Assembly: GCF_009496155.1 (NCBI RefSeq)
Contig: NZ_WIJP01000010.1
Location: 44,697-108,696 of the forward strand
Length of the DNA: 64,000 bases
Reading direction: 5' to 3'
From: Streptococcus mitis
GTDB lineage: Bacteria; Bacillota; Bacilli; Lactobacillales; Streptococcaceae
This document shows positions 35,969 to 45,622 of this stretch, piece by piece; positions within the stretch are counted from its first letter, which is position 1; every line of letters begins with the position of its first letter. The notes under the pieces are model-generated. The model worked only from the letters and a program-made list of their open reading frames with translations. It made no database searches and was not told the DNA's origin. The position numbers and the translations under genes were made by a program.

Positions 35969-36114
35969 TCATTTATCATTCACTTTTTCAATATCTTTGT
36001 TTGATTTATTTAAGAAATTGATGCAATTTCATTTTTTGTTTGGAATCTGCTTTTCTACCTACTTTTTGTTATAATAGAAGACATCTTATCTGGAAAGACA
36101 CTAGAAAGGTTTAT

Positions 36115-36927
36115 ATGACGAAAAAAATTATTGCAGTTGACCTGGATGGAACCCTGCTCAACTCAGACAGTCAGATTTCTGACTTTACCAAAGAAATCAT
36201 TAAAAAAGTTGCTGAAAAAGGACATCAGGTTATTATTACGACAGGTCGCCCTTACCGCATGTCAAAAGATTTCTACCGTGAACTAGGCTTAGACACTCCT
36301 ATGATTAATTTCAACGGCTCTCTCACTCATTTGCCAGACCAAATTTGGGACTTTGAAAAGTGTTTGACCGTAGACAAAAAATATCTTTTAGATATGGTTC
36401 GACGTTCTGAGGACATTCAAGCTGATTTTATCGCTGGAGAATATCGTAAAAAATTCTACATTACAAATCCTAATGAAGAAATTGCCAATCCCAAACTATT
36501 TGGTGTAGAAGCTTTCCAGCCTGAAGATCAATTCAATCCTGAATTGGTGACCAAGGACCCTAACTGTATTCTGCTGCAGACCAGAGCTGGTGACAAGTAT
36601 GCCCTGGCAAAAGAAATGAACGCCTTCTACCAGCATCAACTGTCTATCAATACCTGGGGAGGTCCGCTCAATATCCTTGAGTGTACCCCAAAAGGTGTCA
36701 ACAAGGCCTTTGCTTTGGACTACTTGCTCAAGGTAATGAACCGTGATAAAAAGGACTTGATTGCCTTTGGAGATGAACACAATGATACCGAAATGCTCGC
36801 TTTTGCTGGGAAGGGCTATGCCATGAAAAATGCCAACCCAGAGCTACTCCCTTATGCAGATGAGCAAATTTCCCTAACCAATGACCAAGATGGGGTTGCC
36901 AAAACCCTGCAAGATTTGTTCTTATAA
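36115..36927 (+). CDS. Cof-type HAD sugar phosphatase
   Basis: 270-aa HAD hydrolase. AVDLDGTLLNSDSQIS (nucleophile Asp), TTGRPYRM and FGDEHNDTEMLAFAGKGYAM (metal Asp). Resembles YidA/YkrA-type phosphatases acting on sugar phosphates or FMN. Start at ATG after GAAAGG; an upstream ATG is not supported. Confidence 0.9.
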   Translation: MTKKIIAVDLDGTLLNSDSQISDFTKEIIKKVAEKGHQVIITTGRPYRMSKDFYRELGLDTPMINFNGSLTHLPDQIWDFEKCLTVDKKYLLDMVRRSEDIQADFIAGEYRKKFYITNPNEEIANPKLFGVEAFQPEDQFNPELVTKDPNCILLQTRAGDKYALAKEMNAFYQHQLSINTWGGPLNILECTPKGVNKAFALDYLLKVMNRDKKDLIAFGDEHNDTEMLAFAGKGYAMKNANPELLPYADEQISLTNDQDGVAKTLQDLFL

Positions 36928-36936
36928 CTTATACTG

Positions 36937-37088
36937 ATACTCAATGAAAATCAAAGAGCAAACTAAGAAGCTAGCCGTAGGTTGCTCAAAGCACTGCTTT
37001 GAGGTTGTAGATGAAACTGACGAAGTCAGTAACATATATATACGGCAAGGCGAAGCTGACGTGGTTTGAAGAGATTTTCGAAGAGTAT
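36937..37088 (-). repeat. BOX element, reverse orientation
   Basis: Starts ATACTCAATGAAAATC (boxC end) and finishes TTTTCGAAGAGTAT (boxA end); contains one boxB unit. Only copy in this orientation. Together with flanks it accounts for much of the 377-base gap between the HAD gene and adhP; the rest shows no gene. Confidence 0.92.
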
Positions 37089-37304
37089 GACTAGCTTGCA
37101 AGCTGGTCTTTGTGTTCTTTTCACAGTCTCATCAACCAGTTAATCGATTGTTCTATTTTTTACCCCCAAAACCTTGGAAAAGGCTTTCTTTTGTGATATA
37201 CTTCGCATATAAATACAAGAGAGCTCGTCACACTCGACTCTGTTGACACAAAATCAATCCAGTCCTGTTGTCCCTGTTCTCGGCCAATATCAAGGAGGAT
37301 AGCT

Positions 37305-38324
37305 ATGAAAGCTGTTGTTGTAAATCCAGAAAGCACTGGTGTTGCTATTGAAGAAAAAGTACTCCGTCCACTTGAAACTGGGGAAGCACTTGTAGAAATT
37401 GAATACTGTGGTGTTTGCCACACTGACCTCCACGTTGCCCATGGTGACTTTGGTCAAGTACCAGGACGTGTCCTAGGACACGAAGGTGTTGGTATCGTCA
37501 AAGAGATTGCCCCAGATGTAAAAAGTCTTAAAGTCGGCGACCGTGTCAGCGTTGCTTGGTTCTTTGAAGGATGCGGTACTTGCGAATACTGTACAACTGG
37601 CCGTGAAACTCTTTGCCGTACAGTAAAAAATGCCGGCTACTCAGTAGACGGAGGTATGGCTGAACAATGTATTGTAACTGCAGACTATGCTGTCAAAGTT
37701 CCTGACGGACTTGATCCAGCCCAAGCTTCTTCTATCACATGTGCTGGTGTAACAACCTATAAAGCGATTAAAGAAGCCAAAGTTGAACCAGGTCAGTGGG
37801 TTGTTCTTTACGGTGCTGGTGGACTTGGTAACCTCGCAGTTCAATATGCTAAAAAAGTTTTCAACGCTCATGTTGTCGCAGTTGATATCAACAACGATAA
37901 ACTTGCCCTTGCAAAAGAAGTAGGTGCTGACATTGTGATTAACGGTCTAGAAGTTGAAGATGTACCAGGACTTATTAAAGAAAAAACAGATGGCGGAGCT
38001 CATTCAGCTGTCGTAACTGCTGTGTCTAAAGTTGCCTTCAATCAGGCTGTTGACTCCGTTCGTGCGGGTGGTCGTGTCGTCGCTGTCGGTCTTCCTTCTG
38101 AAATGATGGAACTCAGCATCGTTAAAACCGTTCTAGATGGAATCCAAGTTATCGGTTCTCTTGTAGGAACTCGTAAAGACTTGGAAGAAGCCTTCCAATT
38201 CGGAGCAGAAGGCTTGGTAGTACCAGTTGTCCAAAAACGTCCAGTAGAAGATGCGATAGCCGTTTTCGACGAAATGGAAAAAGGTCAAATTCAAGGACGT
38301 ATGGTACTTGATTTCACAAACTAA
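37305..38324 (+). CDS. adhP: Zinc-dependent alcohol dehydrogenase AdhP
   Basis: 339-aa medium-chain dehydrogenase. Catalytic zinc: [14 protein letters not shown] and GHEGVG; structural zinc: [18 protein letters not shown] site: [14 protein letters not shown]. Reduces acetaldehyde to ethanol or oxidises primary alcohols. RBS AAGGAGG. It lies directly before the man PTS operon as in pneumococcus, but a terminator separates them. Confidence 0.94.
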   Translation: MKAVVVNPESTGVAIEEKVLRPLETGEALVEIEYCGVCHTDLHVAHGDFGQVPGRVLGHEGVGIVKEIAPDVKSLKVGDRVSVAWFFEGCGTCEYCTTGRETLCRTVKNAGYSVDGGMAEQCIVTADYAVKVPDGLDPAQASSITCAGVTTYKAIKEAKVEPGQWVVLYGAGGLGNLAVQYAKKVFNAHVVAVDINNDKLALAKEVGADIVINGLEVEDVPGLIKEKTDGGAHSAVVTAVSKVAFNQAVDSVRAGGRVVAVGLPSEMMELSIVKTVLDGIQVIGSLVGTRKDLEEAFQFGAEGLVVPVVQKRPVEDAIAVFDEMEKGQIQGRMVLDFTN

Positions 38325-38341
38325 TTCAATGGAAACCTATA

Positions 38342-38372
38342 TAAAAAAGTTGGATGCCTCTTCCAACTTTTT
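38342..38372 (+). terminator. Terminator after adhP
   Basis: AAAAAAGTTGGA / TTCCAACTTTTTT stem. Confidence 0.85.
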
Positions 38373-38479
38373 TATATTAAATTTTTAAAATAAAAAATAT
38401 TCTCTCCTCAAAAACATTTATATATCAATATTTCAAAATATATGTATTTTGTTTTTAAAAAAAATTCTATATCAAATAG

Positions 38480-38508
38480 TTGATTTTTTTATGAAAACGG
38501 TTTATACT
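38480..38508 (+). promoter_or_regulatory. manL promoter with embedded cre site
   Basis: TTGATT (38480-38485), 17 bases, TATACT (38503-38508). ATGAAAACGGTTTATA (38491-38506) is a good cre match lying between and over these elements, so CcpA should control the operon. Confidence 0.65.
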
Positions 38509-38570
38509 ATTTTAGTCTTAAAGTTTTCTGAAACAATGGGCACAACATTTTATAAGGAGGAATGACAATA

Positions 38571-39560
38571 ATGAGTATCGGAATCATTATTGCGAGCCAC
38601 GGTGAATTCGCTGCAGGTATTCATCAGTCAGGATCTATGATTTTTGGTGAACAAGAAAAGGTTCAAGTTGTAACCTTTATGCCAAATGAAGGTCCAGATG
38701 ACCTATATGCTAAATTTAACAACGCTGTGGCTGCATTTGACGCAGAAGATGAGGTGCTAGTTTTGGCTGACCTTTGGAGTGGTTCTCCATTCAACCAAGC
38801 TAGCCGCGTGATGGGAGAAAATCCTGATCGTAAGTTTGCCATCATCACAGGACTTAACTTACCGATGTTAATCCAAGCCTATACAGAGCGCCTCATGGAC
38901 GCTACAGCAGGTGTGGAAAAAGTCGCTGCGAATATTATCAAAGAAGCCAAAGATGGCATCAAAGCTCTTCCAGAAGAGTTAAATCCAGTTGAAGAAGTTG
39001 CAAGTGCTGCAGCTGCTCCAGTTGCCCAAGCTGCTATCCCAGAAGGAACTGTTATCGGTGACGGTAAACTGAAAATCAATCTTGCCCGTCTAGACACTCG
39101 TCTACTTCACGGTCAGGTTGCAACTGCTTGGACTCCAGATTCAAAAGCAGACCGTATCATCGTTGCTTCAGATAACGTTGCCAACGACGATCTTCGTAAA
39201 GAATTGATTAAACAAGCGGCTCCGAATAATGTCAGAGCCAATGTGATTCCAATTCAAAAATTAATCGAGGTTTCAAAAGACCCACGCTTTGGAGAAACAC
39301 ATGCCCTTATCTTGTTTGAAACACCTCAAGATGCCCTTCGTGCAATCGAAGGTGGCGTGCCAATCAAGACCCTTAACGTAGGATCAATGGCTCACTCAAC
39401 AGGTAAAACAATGGTCAACAACGTTTTGTCTATGGACAAAGAAGACGTTGCTACATTTGAAAAAATGCGTGACCTTGGTGTTGAATTTGACGTACGTAAA
39501 GTACCAAACGACACTAAAAAAGATTTGTTTGACTTGATTAACAAAGCCAACGTTCAATAA
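38571..39560 (+). CDS. manL: Mannose/glucose PTS EIIAB component
   Basis: 329 aa. The N-terminal IIA domain has phospho-His10 in IIIASHGEF. An Ala/Pro-rich linker ([14 protein letters not shown]) leads to the IIB domain with its phospho-His in [13 protein letters not shown]. It passes phosphate from HPr to sugar entering through ManMN. Start MSIG chosen to match pneumococcal ManL; an ATG three codons upstream is closer to the AGGAGG. Confidence 0.95.
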   Translation: MSIGIIIASHGEFAAGIHQSGSMIFGEQEKVQVVTFMPNEGPDDLYAKFNNAVAAFDAEDEVLVLADLWSGSPFNQASRVMGENPDRKFAIITGLNLPMLIQAYTERLMDATAGVEKVAANIIKEAKDGIKALPEELNPVEEVASAAAAPVAQAAIPEGTVIGDGKLKINLARLDTRLLHGQVATAWTPDSKADRIIVASDNVANDDLRKELIKQAAPNNVRANVIPIQKLIEVSKDPRFGETHALILFETPQDALRAIEGGVPIKTLNVGSMAHSTGKTMVNNVLSMDKEDVATFEKMRDLGVEFDVRKVPNDTKKDLFDLINKANVQ

Positions 39561-39636
39561 TAGACATCAATAACTATCGAAGAATTCTAAGAAAATTTTT
39601 CACTTTATTATCATTAAATAGAAAAGGAATAAAACC

Positions 39637-40449
39637 ATGTCAGATATTTCAATTATTTCTGCTGTCTTGGTTGTAGTTGTTGCCTTCCTTGCAGGTCTTG
39701 AAGGTATCCTCGACCAATTCCAATTCCATCAACCAATCGTCGCTTGTACCCTTATCGGACTTGCAACTGGTAACCTCGAAGCAGGTGTTATGCTTGGTGG
39801 ATCACTTCAAATGATCGCCCTTGGTTGGGCAAACATCGGAGCTGCCGTAGCTCCTGACGCTGCTCTTGCATCTGTTGCCGCAGCAATCATCTTGATCAAA
39901 GGTGGTAACTTTACTACTGAAGGTATCGCCGTTGCAACAGCAACAGCTATCCCTCTTGCCGTAGCTGGACTTTTCTTGACTATGATTGTTCGTACAATCT
40001 CAGTTGGTTTGGTTCATACTGCAGATGCTGCTGCAAAAGAAGGAAATATTGCGGCTGTTGAACGTGCTCACTTTATCGCACTTCTTCTTCAAGGTCTTCG
40101 TATTGCTATCCCTGCTGCCTTCCTTATCGCTATCCCTGCTTCTGCCGTTCAAGACGCTCTTAAATTGATGCCAGACTGGTTGAATGGTGGTATGGCTGTC
40201 GGTGGTGCTATGGTCGTTGCCGTTGGTTACGCTATGGTTATCAACATGATGGCAACTCGTGAAGTATGGCCATTCTTCGCACTCGGTTTTGCTTTTGCTG
40301 CCATTTCTCAATTGACTTTGATTGCCCTTGGTGTAATCGGTGTTGCCCTTGCCTTCATCTACCTTAACCTTTCAAAACAAGGTGGTAACGGTGGCGGAGG
40401 AGCTGCGACTTCTAACGACCCAATCGGGGATATCCTAGAAGACTACTAG
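39637..40449 (+). CDS. manM: Mannose PTS EIIC component
   Basis: 270-aa membrane channel component (QFHQPIVACTLIGLATGNLEAGVMLGGSLQMIALGWANIGAAVAPD signature region), about eight hydrophobic segments, glycine-rich C-terminal tail. Forms the sugar path with ManN. The ManMN complex is also the receptor for some class IIa and other bacteriocins. Confidence 0.95.
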   Translation: MSDISIISAVLVVVVAFLAGLEGILDQFQFHQPIVACTLIGLATGNLEAGVMLGGSLQMIALGWANIGAAVAPDAALASVAAAIILIKGGNFTTEGIAVATATAIPLAVAGLFLTMIVRTISVGLVHTADAAAKEGNIAAVERAHFIALLLQGLRIAIPAAFLIAIPASAVQDALKLMPDWLNGGMAVGGAMVVAVGYAMVINMMATREVWPFFALGFAFAAISQLTLIALGVIGVALAFIYLNLSKQGGNGGGGAATSNDPIGDILEDY

Positions 40450-40463
40450 AAAGGGGAACAATC

Positions 40464-41375
40464 ATGACTGAAAAACTTCAATTATCAAAATCAGATCGTA
40501 AAAAAGTTTGGTGGCGTTCACAATTCCTTCAAGGTTCTTGGAACTACGAGCGTATGCAAAACTTGGGTTGGACTTATTCATTAATCCCAGCTATCAAAAA
40601 ATTGTACACTACTAAAGAAGACCAAGCTGCTGCTCTTGAGCGTCACCTTGAGTTCTTCAACACTCACCCATACGTAGCTGCTCCAATCATGGGGGTTACT
40701 CTTGCACTTGAAGAAGAACGTGCTAACGGTGTTGAAATCGACGACGCTGCTATCCAAGGGGTTAAAATCGGTATGATGGGACCTCTTGCTGGTATCGGTG
40801 ACCCAGTATTCTGGTTCACAGTTCGTCCTATCCTTGGAGCCCTTGGTGCATCACTTGCTGCATCTGGTAACTTGGTTGGGCCACTTCTCTTCTTCTTCGG
40901 ATGGAATGCTATCCGTATGGCCTTCCTATGGTACACACAAGAGTTTGGTTACAAAGCTGGATCTGAAATCACTAAAGACATGTCTGGTGGTATCTTGAAA
41001 GACATCACTAAAGGTGCTTCTATCCTTGGTATGTTCATCCTTGCCGTTCTTGTGCAACGTTGGGTATCGATTAACTTCACTGTTAACCTTCCAGGTAAAC
41101 AACTGGCTGAAGGTGCCTACATCAACTTCCCAGAAGGAGCTGTATCAGGTGCTGAATTGAAAGGTATCCTTGGTCAAGCACTTGGTGGATTGAGCCTAGA
41201 TAAGATTCAACCACAAACCCTTCAAGGACAGTTGAACTCATTGATTCCAGGATTGATGGGACTTCTCCTTACTTTCCTTTGCATGTGGTTGCTTAAGAAA
41301 AAAGTATCACCAATCTCAATCATTCTTGCACTCTTTGCAGTAGGTATCGCAGCTCGTTTCTTCGGTATCATGTAA
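40464..41375 (+). CDS. manN: Mannose PTS EIID component
   Basis: 303 aa, SQFLQGSWNYERMQNLGW at the N-terminus and FYNTHPYV-like motif (FFNTHPYVAAPIMG), with C-terminal membrane segments. Last gene of manLMN, 14 bases after manM. Confidence 0.95.
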   Translation: MTEKLQLSKSDRKKVWWRSQFLQGSWNYERMQNLGWTYSLIPAIKKLYTTKEDQAAALERHLEFFNTHPYVAAPIMGVTLALEEERANGVEIDDAAIQGVKIGMMGPLAGIGDPVFWFTVRPILGALGASLAASGNLVGPLLFFFGWNAIRMAFLWYTQEFGYKAGSEITKDMSGGILKDITKGASILGMFILAVLVQRWVSINFTVNLPGKQLAEGAYINFPEGAVSGAELKGILGQALGGLSLDKIQPQTLQGQLNSLIPGLMGLLLTFLCMWLLKKKVSPISIILALFAVGIAARFFGIM

Positions 41376-41386
41376 TCAAGAAACTC

Positions 41387-41420
41387 AAAAGGAACCAGAT
41401 TCTAAAATCTGATTCCTTTT
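41387..41420. terminator. Bidirectional terminator between manN and pepC
   Basis: AAAAGGAACCAGAT / ATCTGATTCCTTTT stem, one wobble, six-base loop. Confidence 0.85.
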
Positions 41421-41430
41421 TTCTATGTTT

Positions 41431-42765
41431 TTATTTTGCTAAGGCTCCCATTGGATCCCAAGGTGCAAGCACAATTGGATCTGCTTCATAGGCAGCTTGT
41501 TCTTCTGCTGTCAGCAATTCTTTGCGAACAACAATCTGGTAAGTGTATTCATCCATCCAAGCGTCTGAGGCAACAAAGTAACCATCTGTACCAACCTTGT
41601 CTCCCCATGAGTTTTCAACCTTCCACTTGGTTGACTTGCCATTTTCATCCAAATCAACACCTGTCAAGACCATAGCGTGGGTCATCAAGCTTTCGCTGTA
41701 GTCCAAACGTCCAGCCTTGTCTTGAGTGAATTGAATATCCATGCTTGATTCGAAGTCATAAACATCTGTCGCAAGAATTCCAGCTTTACGGTTGCTGAGC
41801 TGACCGACATCTGAACCAAACCAAACAGTCTCACCTACTTGCATTTGAGCAATTGCCAATTCTTTCAAGCGTTCCATCGGCACGTTGATGTAACGAACTG
41901 CACGGCTACCAATAACATTCCCCAACATCTCAACTGTATAAGATTGGCCATAAGGTTTATCAGCAGTTGGAGCATTGATAACAGAAACGTAGTCTTCTAG
42001 AGGAAGATTGACATATTTCTTGTAAAACTCTTGTGGTGTAGTGTCCTTTTCACTTTGGTAGTTGTTGTCTTTATCGCGATAAGCAAAGTCAAATTTACGT
42101 GGTGGAAGCCCTAGTGACATAGCAAGGAAGTTAAAGATTTCTTGCAAGAGGTCTTCTTTCTTAGCTTGAACAGTCGCTTGGTCTGCACCAGAAGCAAGCA
42201 AGTCACGCAAGATTTGAGCATCTTGACGAAGCAATTTGTTGAGAATAGCATTTAGCTCACGACTGCTGCTTGATGAAACAGATTCAGGATAGACTGACTT
42301 GGGAACAACACCGTATTTCTCAAAGAGGGCAACGACCATATCCCATTGACCACCGTCTTGTTGTGGTGTTTGGAGTAGGAATTTAACCTTACGGCTCGTC
42401 AAGTCTTGGTCTGCAGTCACAATGACTTGCTCCAAGAACCAGTTTGATTTCTCATACTTGTCCCAGAAGAAAGTGTGGGCTTGTGACAACTCAAAGTTTT
42501 CCAATTTATATTGTGAAATGAGTTTGTGACGGAAGGTGTTGAGGGCTGCGAACATCCAGCAACGACCAGAAGCCTTCTGGTTGGTTACCTTGTCCTTAGT
42601 CAAATCCAATGAGAAAACAGGCGTATTGTCTACATGGCTCTTGCGACGCTCTAGGGCTGCAAAAATTCCGTTGTGGCTAGCAGCATTTTCAATCGCTTGG
42701 TATTTTACATTTGCTTCATAGTTGGCAAATAATTTATCAGTAAATGATTCTTGAATCGCGTTCAT
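41431..42765 (-). CDS. pepC: Aminopeptidase C (cysteine protease, bleomycin hydrolase family)
   Basis: 444-aa C1B peptidase that removes N-terminal residues from oligopeptides in the cytoplasm. Catalytic Cys69 in NQKASGRCWMFAALN; catalytic His in LMTHAMVLTG and Asn in VENSWGDK near residues 360-385. C-terminal WDPMGALAK is typical of the family. RBS AAAGGAGG. Confidence 0.95.
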   Translation of the reverse strand: MNAIQESFTDKLFANYEANVKYQAIENAASHNGIFAALERRKSHVDNTPVFSLDLTKDKVTNQKASGRCWMFAALNTFRHKLISQYKLENFELSQAHTFFWDKYEKSNWFLEQVIVTADQDLTSRKVKFLLQTPQQDGGQWDMVVALFEKYGVVPKSVYPESVSSSSSRELNAILNKLLRQDAQILRDLLASGADQATVQAKKEDLLQEIFNFLAMSLGLPPRKFDFAYRDKDNNYQSEKDTTPQEFYKKYVNLPLEDYVSVINAPTADKPYGQSYTVEMLGNVIGSRAVRYINVPMERLKELAIAQMQVGETVWFGSDVGQLSNRKAGILATDVYDFESSMDIQFTQDKAGRLDYSESLMTHAMVLTGVDLDENGKSTKWKVENSWGDKVGTDGYFVASDAWMDEYTYQIVVRKELLTAEEQAAYEADPIVLAPWDPMGALAK

Positions 42766-42876
42766 AGATTCCTCCTTTTATTCTACAGTCTATTATAACT
42801 CTTTTCACAAAGGAAGCAACTGAAAAACATAAAAGGCAAGGACATTCTCCCTCACCTTTTTCTAATATAAACCAAA

Positions 42877-43599
42877 CTAAGCAATACTTGCAAGGAGAAC
42901 CTCTAATTCCTCCTTGGTCAAGCGACGCCATTCCCCTTGTTGTAAGTTCTCATCCAAGACTAAAGTTCCCATAGTCAAACGCTGTAGGTCTACTACTTCC
43001 TTGCCACAGTAGCCCACCATACGCTTCACCTGATGAAACTTCCCTTCTGCAATGGTCACACGAATTTGGCTTTGATTCTTTTCTGGATCTGTGGAAAGAA
43101 TATCCAGTCTAGCGGGCTGACAGGTAAAGTCTTTGAGAGAAATACCCTTGGCAAATGTCTCCACGTCTTCTTGGGTCATGATTCCCTTGACTTGTGCCTG
43201 ATAAGCCTTGTCCACATGACGCTTGGGCGAAAGAAGAGCATGGGCAAGCTGGCCATCATTGGTCAAGAGTAGAAGACCATGTGTATCAATATCCAAGCGT
43301 CCTACTGGGAAAACTTCCTTACTCCGAGCAATATCATCCAACAAGTCCAGAACGGTTCTGTGCTTAGGATCCTCAGTCGCTGAGATAACTCCTTGGGGCT
43401 TATTCATCATGTAGTAGACAAACTCTTCATACTCCAACACTTGCCCATCAAAGCGAATCTCATCTCTTTCTTCATCAATCTGCAATTTAGCTGATTTCTC
43501 TTTTTTACCATTTACCGTCACGCGCCCAGCCTTGAGCAAGTTTTTGACCTCAGTCCGGCTCCCCACAGCGCAGGCAACTAAAAATTTATCTAATCTCAT
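42877..43599 (-). CDS. rsuA: 16S rRNA pseudouridine synthase, RsuA family
   Basis: 240 aa: N-terminal S4 RNA-binding domain (MRLDKFLVACAVGSRTEVKNLLKAGRVTVNG) and pseudouridylase domain with catalytic Asp in VGRLDIDTHGLLLLTNDG. Modifies a uridine of 16S rRNA. There is no ribosome-binding site. An extended -10 (TGATATAAT) ends 7 bases before the ATG, so the transcript is predicted to begin at the start codon (leaderless). Confidence 0.92.
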   Translation of the reverse strand: MRLDKFLVACAVGSRTEVKNLLKAGRVTVNGKKEKSAKLQIDEERDEIRFDGQVLEYEEFVYYMMNKPQGVISATEDPKHRTVLDLLDDIARSKEVFPVGRLDIDTHGLLLLTNDGQLAHALLSPKRHVDKAYQAQVKGIMTQEDVETFAKGISLKDFTCQPARLDILSTDPEKNQSQIRVTIAEGKFHQVKRMVGYCGKEVVDLQRLTMGTLVLDENLQQGEWRRLTKEELEVLLASIA

Positions 43600-43605
43600 A
43601 GAACT

Positions 43606-43614
43606 ATTATATCA
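43606..43614 (-). promoter_or_regulatory. Extended -10 promoter of rsuA (leaderless)
   Basis: Minus strand TGATATAAT (43614-43606). Seven bases downstream is the A of the rsuA ATG at 43599. Confidence 0.6.
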
Positions 43615-43616
43615 TA

Positions 43617-43655
43617 CTCAAAAGGAGGCTGGTACAATGACCAACCTCCTTTTCG
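43617..43655 (-). terminator. Terminator of the pepS-glsB transcript
   Basis: AAAAGGAGGTTGGT / ACCAGCCTCCTTTT stem on the minus strand, directly upstream of the rsuA promoter. Confidence 0.75.
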
Positions 43656-43659
43656 TTTC

Positions 43660-43899
43660 ATACTCTTCAAAAATCTCTTCAAACCGCGTCAACATCGCCT
43701 TGCCGTATATATGTTACTGACTTCGTCAGTTCTATCTGCAACCTCAAAACAGTGTTTTGAGCTGACTTCGTCAGTTCTATCTGCAACCTCAAAACAGTGT
43801 TTTGAGCTGACTTCGTCAGTTCTATCTACAACCTCAAAACAGTGCTTTGAGCAACCTGCGGCTAGTTTCCTAGTTTGCTCTTTGATTTTCATTGAGTAT
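43660..43899 (+). repeat. Long BOX element with tandem boxB units
   Basis: Ends ATACTCTTCAAAAATC and TTTCATTGAGTAT. The core repeats with a 45-bp period at 43717, 43762 and 43807 (CTGACTTCGTCAGTTCTATC), giving two full boxB units before boxC. Longest BOX in the window (240 bp). Confidence 0.93.
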
Positions 43900-43912
43900 C
43901 AGATTTAGGAAC

Positions 43913-44143
43913 TTAACTTCCTCGTCTCCAGAAAATCGCTAAGACAATCATGGAACCTAGTACTGCCGGAATAATGGCAGTTCCTGCTATTATCGGTCCC
44001 CAAGTCCCAAAAAGCAAGTGGCCTATAAAGGCACCAATCCATCCGAGAAACATTTTTCCAAAACATCCCATTCGTTCTCCACGATTGGTCAAAGCACCTG
44101 CCAAGAATCCCACTAGGAGACCAACAAACATACTTCCTATCAT
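43913..44143 (-). CDS. GlsB/YeaQ/YmgE-family membrane protein
   Basis: 76 aa, glycine-rich with three hydrophobic segments: MIGSMFVGLLVGFLAGALTN, WIGAFIGHLLFGTWGP and AIIPAVLGSMIVLAIFWRR. This is the pattern of the small transglycosylase-associated/GlsB stress proteins. RBS AAGGAG, 10 bases after pepS; co-transcribed. Confidence 0.85.
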   Translation of the reverse strand: MIGSMFVGLLVGFLAGALTNRGERMGCFGKMFLGWIGAFIGHLLFGTWGPIIAGTAIIPAVLGSMIVLAIFWRRGS

Positions 44144-44152
44144 CTTGTCTCC

Positions 44153-45394
44153 TTAATTTGCCCAATCTCCGTTACGGAAGAGTGGTACACGTGTCCCATC
44201 CTCACGGATACCATCGATATTCATTTGACTAGACCCAATCATAAAGTCAACGTGCACATCTGAACGGTTAAGCCCCGCAGCTTCAAGCTCCTCTTCACTC
44301 ATCTCTGCACCACCAACGACGCTAGTCGCATAGGCTACACCGATAGCCAAGTGGTTTGAAGCATTCTCATCGAAAAGGGTGTTAAAGAAGGTAATGCCTG
44401 ACTGAGAAATTGGGCTGGGATCTGGTACCAAGGCACATTCACCCAAGGCACGCGCACCCGCATTTTCAAATACTAGGTCTTTCATGACCTGATCACCCTT
44501 CTCAGCAGTGATATCTACGATTTGTCCATCCTTAAAGGTCACCTTAATACCTTCAATGATATTGCCGTTATAGCTAAGTGGTTTTGTAGAAGTTACATAA
44601 CCATCTGCGCGACGGAAGTCAGGTGCTGTGAAGACTTCCTCTGTCGGCATATTTGGTAAGAATCCTTCGCCCTGTGCATTGATAGCACCAGCTGATTCCC
44701 AAACATGGTTCTTCGGCAAACCAAGGGTCAAATCTGTACCTGGCGCTGTGTAGTGAAGGGCTGAAAATTGCTCTTTATTAAGCATATCTGCCTTGCTCTT
44801 GAGGATATCTGCATGCTCTTCCCAAGCCTTAACAGGATCTTCTTCGTAGACACGGCAAGTTTTGAAAATTTGGTCCCAAAGGAGATCGACTGCTTCTTCG
44901 TCGCTCGCACCATTTGGAAAGACTTTCTTAGCCCACTCAAGTCCAGCAGCGGCTGCTACAGTCCAGCTAACCTTGTTGGATTGAGTTGCGATTCGCATTG
45001 GCTTCATAGCAAGTCCCATAGCTTTAGCAGAAGCTGAAAGCTTGTCAGCATCCACTCCGTTCAAGGCACCTGGATCAGATGAACGAACCCCAAGACGGCT
45101 AGCTTTGTTCTCTAAAAGATAGTTCATCTCAGCAATCTTGTATTCTGGCACATTGTCCAGACGCTCCATCGGAGCATGGAGGAATTTCTCACGGTTAATG
45201 ACATCATCTGTCCACTGAACGATAACCTCATGCGCACCCAAGGCATAAGCTTCTTTGACGATTAAGTGAGCCAACTCACGTTGCTCCACATCGATAGAGA
45301 GAGCCAAAGTGTGACCAGGTTGCACGTTGATTCCATTTGCAACCAACAATTTCGCATATTTTTCTAGATTTTCTTTAAAATTTGGTAAAACCAT
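44153..45394 (-). CDS. pepS: Aminopeptidase PepS (M29 family)
   Basis: 413-aa metallo-aminopeptidase with preference for Arg and aromatic N-termini in related species. Family motifs: LALSIDVEQRELAHLIVKEAY, WTVAAAAGLEWAKKVFP, GEGFLPNMPTEEVFTAPDFRRADGYV (metal Glu) and HVDFMIGSSQMNIDGI (His/Asp). Full length. Confidence 0.94.
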   Translation of the reverse strand: MVLPNFKENLEKYAKLLVANGINVQPGHTLALSIDVEQRELAHLIVKEAYALGAHEVIVQWTDDVINREKFLHAPMERLDNVPEYKIAEMNYLLENKASRLGVRSSDPGALNGVDADKLSASAKAMGLAMKPMRIATQSNKVSWTVAAAAGLEWAKKVFPNGASDEEAVDLLWDQIFKTCRVYEEDPVKAWEEHADILKSKADMLNKEQFSALHYTAPGTDLTLGLPKNHVWESAGAINAQGEGFLPNMPTEEVFTAPDFRRADGYVTSTKPLSYNGNIIEGIKVTFKDGQIVDITAEKGDQVMKDLVFENAGARALGECALVPDPSPISQSGITFFNTLFDENASNHLAIGVAYATSVVGGAEMSEEELEAAGLNRSDVHVDFMIGSSQMNIDGIREDGTRVPLFRNGDWAN

Positions 45395-45415
45395 GTTGTT
45401 TTCTCTTTTCTATTT

Positions 45416-45562
45416 TTATTTTTCTTTCAAAGCAGAAAGTAGCCCTGCTAGTGCAATAGTACCAGACAAGAGTGCTGTTGATAGAAGAATTGTTTGATCA
45501 GCAAGTTCTAGCTGATAGTCAAAAACTTTTTGAGCTGGTTTGTCTTTTACAAAATCCTTCCC
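45416..45562 (-). pseudogene. 3' remnant of a small membrane protein gene
   Basis: An open frame of 48 residues (…DFVKDKPAQKVFDY, then QLELADQTILLSTALLSG and a hydrophobic end, LLSALKEK stop). It has no ATG, GTG or TTG start and is closed upstream by TAG and TAA (45568-45563). The sequence looks like the C-terminus of a genuine streptococcal membrane protein, so the 5' half has probably been lost, at the edge of the DUF262 island. Confidence 0.5.
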
Positions 45563-45622
45563 TTACTAGTATATCACATATATTGGTATTTTAAAAAACA
45601 AGCTTACTGAAGCTTGTTTTAA

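Noticed and set aside
43717-43851. Three direct repeats with 45-bp period, considered as a CRISPR array
   Set aside because: There are no unique spacers; repeats are contiguous and match boxB of the BOX element.
43711-43908. 65-aa ORF with repeated SSVLSATSKQCFE units, suggesting a repeat protein
   Set aside because: It is only the translation of the tandem BOX units; there is no RBS and the same peptide appears from other BOX copies.
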